Source of the DNA: Halomonas sp.
GTDB lineage: Bacteria; Pseudomonadota; Gammaproteobacteria; Pseudomonadales; Halomonadaceae
Length of the DNA: 14,710 nt
NCBI GenBank assembly: GCA_007129225.1
Contig: SKVX01000247.1
Coordinates: forward strand, 1-14,710
Direction of reading: 5' to 3'
Part shown: in pieces, positions 1 through 6,233 of the stretch
Layout of the letters: each line of letters begins with the position of its first letter
Numbering within the stretch: position 1 is the stretch's first letter
Translations under genes and position numbers: made by a program
Notes under the pieces: generated by a model
Seen by the model: only the letters and a program-made list of their open reading frames with translations
Told to the model about the DNA's origin: nothing
The model's database searches: none

Positions 1-123
1 AGCGTGCCTGCCATGCTCGACCGCATGGGCGAGGAGGTAATCTTCCTGGGCTTCCCCGAGGCCAACGAGGACTATGCTCGTCTGGTCGAGCGCATGCGTA
101 ACGCCATCGACCTGCTCGAATGA
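1..123 (+). CDS. C-terminal end of probable TTT solute-binding protein (TctC-like), 5' partial
   Basis: The reading frame is open from base 1 and ends at TGA 121-123, giving the last 40 residues of a protein that starts left of the window. The visible part ends in an amphipathic helix (ARLVERMRNAIDLLE), the usual ending of TctC/Bug-type periplasmic binding proteins, where a helix follows a short Phe/Gly turn. The fragment is too short for a family call on sequence alone. The assignment rests mainly on position: TctB and TctA follow on the same strand, and the binding protein gene normally precedes them. In TTT systems this protein captures a carboxylate in the periplasm and delivers it to TctA. 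The substrate cannot be read from this fragment. Confidence 0.6.
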   Translation, partial: SVPAMLDRMGEEVIFLGFPEANEDYARLVERMRNAIDLLE

Positions 124-130
124 CCAGTGG

Positions 131-161
131 CATGCGGCCGGGCAAGTGTCCCGGCCGCATG
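131..161 (+). promoter_or_regulatory. Intercistronic stem-loop between tctC-like gene and tctB
   Basis: A perfect inverted repeat with 12-bp arms (CATGCGGCCGGG at 131-142 and CCCGGCCGCATG at 150-161) encloses a 7-nt loop. It begins 7 nt after the binding protein stop codon and ends 4 nt before the tctB ribosome binding site. No T-run follows, so it is not a standard intrinsic terminator. In binding-protein transport operons such stems often protect the upstream mRNA end and lower expression of the membrane genes. That role is inferred here. Confidence 0.75.
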
Positions 162-177
162 GACCGGGAGCCTCACC

Positions 178-678
178 ATGCAACACAATTCAGGCCGCAG
201 GGCCCCGGCCAGGTGGTGGCGAACCAACCAGGCTGTCGGGCTCCTCATCGCTGTTGGTGTCCTTCTGCTATTCGTCTACCTCTGGCAACAGGACTGGTTT
301 CACCGCGAGCAGCGTGACGGCATCACCCTCGGCTTCTTTCCCGGCCTGGGACTCGCTGCCATGCTGATCACCGCCCTGGCGCTCACCGTCGACAGGTGGC
401 GTCATACCGTGGTCGAGGAGATGGCGACCCTGGGCTGGCGAGACCTGCTCTGGGCCGTCGCTGTCAGTGTTGCCGCCCTGGCAATGTACGCCCTGATGCC
501 GCCACTGGGCATGCTGTTACCCATGGCCACCTTCCAGGGACTAATGATGCTGCTGCTGGGGCTACGCCCATGGTACCTCGCCCTGGCCCTGGCCCCGGCT
601 ATCTCGCTGATCATCCTGGCCGTGTTCACGCTGCTGGGCATCCGCCTGCCCGGCGACTTCCTGCCACTGCTGGTCTGA
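178..678 (+). CDS. tctB: TTT family small membrane subunit TctB
   Basis: This 166-aa protein is the small, poorly conserved membrane subunit of a tripartite tricarboxylate transporter. It has about four predicted transmembrane segments: residues near 20-40 (AVGLLIAVGVLLLFVYLW), one around 55-75, and two hydrophobic stretches filling the C-terminal half, the last ending in LLGIRLPGDFLPLLV. Size and layout fit TctB. The start at 178 is chosen because GGGAG (166-170) lies 7 nt upstream. An in-frame ATG at 127 would add 17 residues encoded by the preceding stem-loop and has no ribosome binding site. tctA follows after 42 nt. TctB is thought to assist the large subunit TctA in the inner membrane, but its exact job is poorly known. 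Confidence 0.85.
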   Translation: MQHNSGRRAPARWWRTNQAVGLLIAVGVLLLFVYLWQQDWFHREQRDGITLGFFPGLGLAAMLITALALTVDRWRHTVVEEMATLGWRDLLWAVAVSVAALAMYALMPPLGMLLPMATFQGLMMLLLGLRPWYLALALAPAISLIILAVFTLLGIRLPGDFLPLLV

Positions 679-720
679 CGCCGACAACCCTGCGGGATGC
701 CGACCTGACGGAGCCGAACC

Positions 721-2292
721 ATGTTTCAACCCGATGCCTTCATCGAGGCGCTGCATCTGGTGCTCAACTGGAACACGCTGATGTGGTTGACCATCGGCGT
801 GTTCGTCGGTGTCGGCCTGGGCGCCATTCCCGGCCTGACCACATCCACCGGGGTGGCTTTGATGCTGCCGCTCTCCTTCACGCTGGATATCACTGGTGCG
901 CTGGGCCTGGTGATCGGCCTCTACAAGGGGGCGCTGTTCGGTGGCTCGATCTCGGCGATCAGCTTCGCCACTCCCGGGGCGCCGGATTCAGCCGCCACGG
1001 TCTTCGACGGCTACCGCATGACCCAGAAGGGTCAGGGGCGCAAGGCGCTGCTGACCTCGCTCTACTCTTCGGTAACAGCCGATTCTCTCTCGGACGTACT
1101 GGTCATCCTGATCGCGCCGATGATGGCAATTGCCGCATTGCAGTTCGGCCCTGCCGAGCGGACCTGGCTGATGGTGGTAGCCATCGCGCTGCTGGGTGCC
1201 CTGTCGGGCAAGCATGTGGCGAAGGGTCTGCTCGCCGCTGCCATCGGTCTTTACATCGGCACCATCGGTTCCGACCCCATGGGCGGGGCTTCGCGAAATA
1301 CCTTCGGCTTCGCCTGGCTGCGCGACGGTATCAGCCTGGTGCCGCTGGTCATCGGCCTGTTTGCCATGAGCCGTATGCTCGAGCAGACCGTCGAGCTGCT
1401 ACATGAATCGCGCCTCGGTCACAAAGTCGAACGCAGGATGAATGACCTGTTCAGCAACAAAGAGGACACTCTTACCTTTCGTGAATATCTCAGCAACTGG
1501 CGTGAGATGGGTATTGGTCTCGGCGTCGGCAGCTTCGTCGGCATGCTGCCGGGGCTGGGCGCCACGGTGGCCTCATTTCTCTCCTACGGGATCGCCAAGC
1601 GCGTCCTGCCGCACAAGAAGATCGGCACCGGTGTGATGGGCGGCGTGGCTGCCGCAGAGGCCGGCAATAACGCCACCGCCGGCCCCACCCTGGTCCCGCT
1701 GCTGGCCTTCGGCATCCCCGGCAGCGCCACGGCGGCACTGATCGGCGGCGCCCTGCTGCTCCAGGGCATCACGCCCAGCCCGCGCATGTTCGAGCTGCAC
1801 GCCGATGTCATCTATGCCCTGTTCACCATCCTGATCCTGGCCAACCTGTTCAATCTGGTAATCGGCCGAGGATTCGCCTTCTTCTACGCCAAGCTGGGAG
1901 GGCTACCCAAGCCGATACTGGTGCCGACCATCATGGTGCTGGCGGTGATCGGCAGCTTCGCCACGCAGGGCAATCCCTATGACGTGGGTATCATGCTGTT
2001 CTTCGGCTTCGTCGGCTTCTTCATGCGCCGTTTCGGCATACCCGAAGCGCCGCTGATCATCACCTTCCTCATCGCTCCCATGCTCGAAGAGAGCATGCGT
2101 CGGGCGGTACTGATCAGCGGTGGCGACTGGCTGGGCGGCCTGCTCAACAGTCCGCTGAGCCTCATCCTGATGGGGCTGGCCCTATTGGTACTGATCCTCT
2201 CTTACCGCATGCGCTTCTCGGAGCGGCTGGAGGCCATGGCCCATGAGGAGGAAGAGGAGTCTCGCGGGGCCAATAGCGATTCCAAGCGTTGA
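721..2292 (+). CDS. tctA: TTT family large permease subunit TctA
   Basis: This 523-aa polytopic inner-membrane protein is the translocating subunit of a TTT transporter, which imports carboxylates using the ion gradient. Family hallmarks are clear. There are two related Pro-Gly-Leu signatures: GLGAIPGLTTSTGVALMLP near residue 35 and GMLPGLGATVASFLSYGIAK near residue 275. The first half has the GGSISAISFATPG region, and the second half has NNATAGPTLVPLLAFGIPGS, its counterpart. Length is typical (about 500). A GGAG motif (710-713) precedes the ATG. The C-terminus is a short, highly charged cytoplasmic tail (HEEEEESRGANSDSKR). The stop overlaps or almost touches the start of the next membrane gene, so the two are probably translationally coupled. 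Family membership is very secure; the transported compound is unknown. Confidence 0.95.
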   Translation: MFQPDAFIEALHLVLNWNTLMWLTIGVFVGVGLGAIPGLTTSTGVALMLPLSFTLDITGALGLVIGLYKGALFGGSISAISFATPGAPDSAATVFDGYRMTQKGQGRKALLTSLYSSVTADSLSDVLVILIAPMMAIAALQFGPAERTWLMVVAIALLGALSGKHVAKGLLAAAIGLYIGTIGSDPMGGASRNTFGFAWLRDGISLVPLVIGLFAMSRMLEQTVELLHESRLGHKVERRMNDLFSNKEDTLTFREYLSNWREMGIGLGVGSFVGMLPGLGATVASFLSYGIAKRVLPHKKIGTGVMGGVAAAEAGNNATAGPTLVPLLAFGIPGSATAALIGGALLLQGITPSPRMFELHADVIYALFTILILANLFNLVIGRGFAFFYAKLGGLPKPILVPTIMVLAVIGSFATQGNPYDVGIMLFFGFVGFFMRRFGIPEAPLIITFLIAPMLEESMRRAVLISGGDWLGGLLNSPLSLILMGLALLVLILSYRMRFSERLEAMAHEEEEESRGANSDSKR

Positions 2293-2294
2293 GC

Positions 2295-3320
2295 ATGAGC
2301 GCCATCACGCTGCTTTTCGCAGCCATGGGCGCGATGGTCTTCATGCTTCTCGGTGTGCCGTTGCCCTGGCTGCTCGGCAGCCTCACGGCCGTGCTGGTGG
2401 CTGCCGGGCTGGGCTGGCCGCACTCCCCGCCGGCCTGGCTCAAGCCGGTTGCCCTGGCACTGCTGGGCGTGCACGTGGGCACGGCCATCGATGCCGAGCT
2501 GCTGGCAGAAGCCCGCCGCTGGCCGCTGACGTTGGCGGGCATGCTGCTGCTGGTGGCCGTGACCACCTTCATCAACACCTGGTATTTCGAACGTCGTGCC
2601 GGACTCGACCGGCGCACGGCAATGTTCGCCGCCGTGCCCGGCGCGCAATCGGTGGTTCTGCTCACCTGCGACGAGTACGGCGCCGACCGGCGGCAGGTTC
2701 TGCTCGGGCAGATCAGCCGCATTGTTGCCGTCATCTACCTGGTTCCGCTGCTGCTGACCCAGTTCATACCGCAGGATCCAGAACCTGCCAATGCCGCATG
2801 GGCACCAGGGCTCGACGGGGCAATGCCGGAACCAACGGCCCTGGCGATTACCCTGCTGGCAGGCGTCACGAGCTGGTGGCTGGCCCGCCGGCTACGCCTG
2901 CCGCTACCGGTCCTGGTCGGCCCTATCCTCGGCGTCGGAGTGATCCAGCTACTGCAGTTGCCGGTGATCGACATGCCGCCAGGCACCCTGCTGGTCGTCC
3001 AGTTCTGCCTGGGAACGTCGCTCGGCGCCTACTTCGTCGGCATCTCGCTTCGCGAGACGCGCGTCATGCTGGGGCATGGCCTGGTGGCGATGCTGATGAC
3101 CCTGATGCTGGCCGTGGCCATGACCCTGCTGATGACCCTGGTGACCCACCACGACACGGCCGCCTTGTTCCTCGCCTTCGTACCGGGCGGATTGTCGGAG
3201 GTGGTGCTGCTCGCCGCCTCGCTGGACGTCGACCCGGCCTTCGTGGTGTTTCATCACCTGTTCCGCTTCATCGCCATCGCCAGCCTGCTCCCCTGGCTGG
3301 CGACGCGCCTGGCGCGATGA
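2295..3320 (+). CDS. AbrB-duplication family membrane protein
   Basis: This 341-aa, highly hydrophobic protein has an internal duplication typical of the Gram-negative AbrB family (AbrB duplication domain; old databases call it a putative ammonia monooxygenase, which has no support). The two halves match by eye: GVPLPWLLGSL (20-30) with RLPLPVLVGPIL (201-212), GVHVGT (58-63) with GTSLGA (240-245), and FAAVPGAQSVVLL (111-123) with LAFVPGGLSEVVLL (293-306). About ten membrane segments are likely. It starts 2 nt after the tctA stop. A TTG at 2289, overlapping that stop, is an alternative start adding two residues; neither has a good ribosome binding site, which fits coupling to tctA. The function is not established. 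The operon position suggests an accessory part of, or a separate exporter coupled to, the TTT transporter. Confidence 0.85.
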   Translation: MSAITLLFAAMGAMVFMLLGVPLPWLLGSLTAVLVAAGLGWPHSPPAWLKPVALALLGVHVGTAIDAELLAEARRWPLTLAGMLLLVAVTTFINTWYFERRAGLDRRTAMFAAVPGAQSVVLLTCDEYGADRRQVLLGQISRIVAVIYLVPLLLTQFIPQDPEPANAAWAPGLDGAMPEPTALAITLLAGVTSWWLARRLRLPLPVLVGPILGVGVIQLLQLPVIDMPPGTLLVVQFCLGTSLGAYFVGISLRETRVMLGHGLVAMLMTLMLAVAMTLLMTLVTHHDTAALFLAFVPGGLSEVVLLAASLDVDPAFVVFHHLFRFIAIASLLPWLATRLAR

Positions 3321-3506
3321 AAAGAATTACGCCGCCTTCAGCCTCCCCAGTCCGGCCAATGAGGCCCAGCCGTTGCATGATGACCCGCCATTCCAGGGCT
3401 TTTCGACCCATGTACAGCACTGTACACTTAAAGAACAGCAATGAACATTTCGACTGACTCGCCAAGTAAACGACAGCCAAGCAAACAACAATAGAGAGGC
3501 CTGGCC
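3321..3506 (+). promoter_or_regulatory. Intergenic region with the likely promoter of the oxidoreductase-tetR unit
   Basis: This 186-nt gap is the longest plus-strand gene-free stretch and is less GC-rich towards its right end. It ends the transporter operon and must carry the promoter of the next unit. The clearest element is the 16-bp palindrome at 3411-3426 (listed separately). TACACT at 3423-3428 could be a -10 box overlapping it, but no convincing -35 box is seen upstream. GAGAGG just before the ATG at 3507 serves as ribosome binding site. No clear terminator for the upstream operon was found. Confidence 0.5.
3411..3426. promoter_or_regulatory. Palindromic operator candidate, TGTACAG-N2-CTGTACA
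   Basis: A perfect dyad with 7-bp arms and a 2-nt centre (TGTACAGCACTGTACA) lies 80 nt upstream of the oxidoreductase start. Its size and symmetry suit a dimeric helix-turn-helix regulator. The only candidate nearby is the TetR-family protein encoded two genes downstream in the same transcript. That would make the unit autoregulated, most simply by repression relieved by a ligand. GntR-family proteins also use TGTAC-type half-sites, so an unlinked regulator remains possible. Confidence 0.6.
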
Positions 3507-5558
3507 ATGGCCAACGACCCGCTGCTGCAGCCCTTCCAGCTCAAGCACCTGACCCTCAGAAACCGGCTCATGATGACCTCCCACGAGCCCGCCTACCCCG
3601 AGGATGGGATGCCAAAGGCGCTCTACCGTGAGTATCACGTCGAGCGGGCCAGGGCCGGCCTGGGCCTGACCATGACCGCCGGGTCCGCGGCGGTGGCCAA
3701 GGACAGCCCCCCGGTGTTCAACAACATCCTGGCCTACAGGGACGAGGTGGTTCCCTGGATGCGTGAGCTGACCGATGCCTGTCATGAGCACGGCACCGCG
3801 GTGATGATCCAGCTGACCCACCTGGGCCGACGCACCCGATGGGACAAGGGCGACTGGCTCCCGACGGTATCGGCGTCTCATCGCCGCGAGCCGGCTCACC
3901 GCGCCTTCCCCAAGCAGGTCGAGGCGTGGGACATCGAGCGGCTGATCCGCGACTACGCCGATGCCGCCGAGCGCATGCACGCGGCCGGCCTCGACGGTAT
4001 CGAGCTGCAGGCCTATGGCCATCTGATGGACCAGTTCTGGTCGCCGCTGACCAACACCCTCGAGGGGCCCTACGGAGGGGATCTCGACAACCGGCTGCGT
4101 TTCACCTTCGATGTGCTGCGGGCCATTCGCCAGCGGGTCGGCGAGGCGTTCATCGTCGGCGTGCGCTATACCGGCGACGAGATGCTGCCGGGCGGACTGA
4201 CCGCCGGCGACGGCATGGCGATCTCGCGGCGCCTTAAGGAGAGCGGCCTGGTCGATTTCCTCAACGTGGTGCGCGGGCATATCGACACCGACGCCGGGCT
4301 CACCGACGTGATCCCCATCCAGGGCATGCCCAGCGCCCCGCACCTCGACTTCGCCGGCGAGATCAAGCGCCAGGTGGACTTCCCCACCTTCCACGGCGCC
4401 AAGATCCAGGACGTCGCCACCGCCCGCCATGCCATCGCCTCGGGCAAGGTCGACATGATCGGCATGACCCGCGCCCATATGGCCGACCCGCACATCGTGC
4501 GCAAGATCATGGAGGGCCGCGAGGAGGAGATCCGCCCCTGCGTCGGCGCCAACTACTGCCTCGATCGCATCTACCAGGGCGGTGCCGCCTACTGCATCCA
4601 CAACGCCGCCACCGGGCGCGAAACCACCATGCCCCACACCATTCCCAAGGCACCAGAGAAGCGGCGAGTGGTGATCGTCGGCGCCGGCCCGGCGGGCTTG
4701 GAAGCCGCCCGGGTCGCCGGCGAGCGGGGCCATTCAGTAGTGGTGCTGGAAGCCGCCAGCGATGCCGGCGGCCAGGTGCGCCTCACGGCGCAGAGCGAAC
4801 GTCGCCGCGAGATGCTGGGCATCATCGATTGGCGCCTGGCACGCAGCGAGGCGCTCGGCGTCGAGATCCGCTACAACGTCTGGGCCGAGGCCGAGGAGGT
4901 GCTCGCCGAGCAGCCGGACGTGGTGATCGTGGCCACCGGCGGCTACCCCATGGAAGACCAGCCCGAGGTCGGGCACGAGCTGGTGGTCAACACCTGGGAC
5001 ATCCTCTCCGGCCACGTGGCGCCGGGCAGCCGAGTGTTGCTGTTCGATGACGCCGGCGACCACGCCGCCATGCAGGCGGCGGAGATCATCGCCACCAGTG
5101 GAGCCGAACTGGAGATCATGACGCCTGACCGCACCTTCTCGGCGGAGATCATGGCCATGAACCTGGTGCCCTACATGCGCGCCCTGCAACGCCCCAACGT
5201 CACCTTCACGCCCACTTACCGGCTGAAGTCCGTGCAGCGCGACGGCGGCGAGCTGCTCGCCAACATCACCAGCGACTACGTAGCTCCAGGCAAGCAGGAC
5301 CTGAAACATGAGCGGCGCATCGATCAGGTAGTGGTCAACTACGGCATCACGCCGATTGCCGACGTCTACTTCGAGCTCAAGCCACACTCCCGCAACGGCG
5401 GCGAGGTAGATTACGACGACCTGATCGCCGGCCGGCCCCAGGCAGTTGTCCGTAACCCGGACGGCAGCTTCCAGCTGTTCCGCATCGGTGATGCCGTCGA
5501 GTCGCGAAACACTCATGCGGCGATCTATGATGCCCTGCGGCTGGTGAAGGACCTTTAG
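3507..5558 (+). CDS. NADH:flavin oxidoreductase, N-methylproline/betaine demethylase-like
   Basis: This 683-aa protein has the trimethylamine dehydrogenase/2,4-dienoyl-CoA reductase architecture: an N-terminal Old Yellow Enzyme-type FMN barrel (about 1-335), an Fe-S cysteine segment (345-363), then an FAD/NAD-binding half starting with GAGPAG (392-397). From memory, the whole-length pattern (PLLQPFQLKHLTLRNR, SHEPAYPEDGMP, THLGRR, the end IGDAVESRNTHAAIYDALRL) is closest to N-methylproline (stachydrine pathway, StcD-like) and dimethylglycine demethylases. These oxidatively remove an N-methyl group and pass electrons onward. The exact substrate is not proven. Two oddities: the cluster motif is C345-x2-Ala348-x2-C351-x11-C363, lacking one expected Cys, and the usual barrel motif H/Y-x-x-H-G-Y-L reads QAYGHL (168-173). 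There is no Cys near residue 30 for covalent FMN. No signal peptide, so cytoplasmic. Confidence 0.85.
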   Translation: MANDPLLQPFQLKHLTLRNRLMMTSHEPAYPEDGMPKALYREYHVERARAGLGLTMTAGSAAVAKDSPPVFNNILAYRDEVVPWMRELTDACHEHGTAVMIQLTHLGRRTRWDKGDWLPTVSASHRREPAHRAFPKQVEAWDIERLIRDYADAAERMHAAGLDGIELQAYGHLMDQFWSPLTNTLEGPYGGDLDNRLRFTFDVLRAIRQRVGEAFIVGVRYTGDEMLPGGLTAGDGMAISRRLKESGLVDFLNVVRGHIDTDAGLTDVIPIQGMPSAPHLDFAGEIKRQVDFPTFHGAKIQDVATARHAIASGKVDMIGMTRAHMADPHIVRKIMEGREEEIRPCVGANYCLDRIYQGGAAYCIHNAATGRETTMPHTIPKAPEKRRVVIVGAGPAGLEAARVAGERGHSVVVLEAASDAGGQVRLTAQSERRREMLGIIDWRLARSEALGVEIRYNVWAEAEEVLAEQPDVVIVATGGYPMEDQPEVGHELVVNTWDILSGHVAPGSRVLLFDDAGDHAAMQAAEIIATSGAELEIMTPDRTFSAEIMAMNLVPYMRALQRPNVTFTPTYRLKSVQRDGGELLANITSDYVAPGKQDLKHERRIDQVVVNYGITPIADVYFELKPHSRNGGEVDYDDLIAGRPQAVVRNPDGSFQLFRIGDAVESRNTHAAIYDALRLVKDL

Positions 5559-5578
5559 AACACGGAGATAACCGTTTC

Positions 5579-6223
5579 ATGCACGGCAATGACAGCACCA
5601 AGTGGAAAGGCTCCCGCGACGCCTGGCTCGACGCCGCCTTCGAGCTGCTGCTCGATTCCGGCGTGGATAGCGTACGGATCCTGCCGCTGGCCAAGCGGCT
5701 CAAGGTCTCGCGTACCAGCTTCTACTGGTTCTTCAAGGATCGCGAGGCGCTGCTGGACGCCCTGGTCGAGCGCTGGCGGGAGAAGAACACCCAGGGCCTG
5801 GTGCGGCAGACCGAAGCCTACGCCGAGAGCATTACCGAGGCGATCCTCAACGTCTTCGACTGCTGGCTGAAGCCCGAACTCTTCGACTCACCGCTGGAAT
5901 TCGCCATGCGCAGCTGGGCGTTGCAATCGGAGGAGGTGGCCAGGCAGATCGACACAGCGGACGAAACGCGCATCGACGCGCTGACACGGATGTTCGAGCG
6001 CTACGGCTTTGAGCCGCTGGCGGCCAACGTGCGCGGCCGCACCATCTACCTCACCCAGATCGGCTATATCTCGATGAAGACCCGGGAGGCGCTCGAGGTC
6101 CGCATGCAACGCATCCCCGCCTACGTCGAGATCTTCACCGGGCAGGTGCCGCAGCCCCGCGAGCTGCAGCGCTTCCAGGCCCGGCATGGCTATGCGGATA
6201 AAACCATCGCCCCTTTCTCATGA
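5579..6223 (+). CDS. TetR family transcriptional regulator
   Basis: This 214-aa protein has a TetR-type N-terminal DNA-binding domain. It shows a first helix WLDAAFELLLDSG (16-28), then the helix-turn-helix VRILPLAKRLKVSRTSFYWFF (32-52), with the family's conserved Tyr-x-x-Phe ending of the recognition helix, followed by KDREALLDALVERW. The C-terminal ligand domain (about 75-214) is divergent, as usual, and gives no ligand. The gene begins 20 nt after the oxidoreductase stop, with GGAG at 5564-5567 upstream of the ATG, so both genes are probably on one mRNA. It most likely controls the promoter at 3321-3506, possibly through the palindrome there, in response to a methylated amine or its degradation product. 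That ligand is inference from the neighbour. Confidence 0.88.
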   Translation: MHGNDSTKWKGSRDAWLDAAFELLLDSGVDSVRILPLAKRLKVSRTSFYWFFKDREALLDALVERWREKNTQGLVRQTEAYAESITEAILNVFDCWLKPELFDSPLEFAMRSWALQSEEVARQIDTADETRIDALTRMFERYGFEPLAANVRGRTIYLTQIGYISMKTREALEVRMQRIPAYVEIFTGQVPQPRELQRFQARHGYADKTIAPFS

Positions 6224-6233
6224 CGCTGGCGTA

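Noticed and set aside
127..177. Upstream start of tctB at 127
   Set aside because: It would translate through the perfect stem-loop and has no ribosome binding site. ATG 178 has GGGAG at the right distance.
396..1406. Long open frames overlapping tctB/tctA and others antisense to the oxidoreductase and peptidase (for example 3327-4733 minus and 6477-7709 plus)
   Set aside because: They are shadow frames of GC-rich genes: Arg/Pro/Ala/Gly- or His/Gln-rich, without recognisable domains, and fully covered by well-supported genes.
2295..3320. Annotation of the AbrB-type gene as ammonia monooxygenase or as the Bacillus AbrB DNA-binding regulator
   Set aside because: The protein is an internally duplicated multi-pass membrane protein with no metal-site or DNA-binding features. 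Those names come from legacy database naming.
3423..3428. TACACT as a definite -10 promoter box
   Set aside because: It matches only four of six consensus bases and no acceptable -35 box is seen at 16-18 nt, so it is mentioned only as a possibility.
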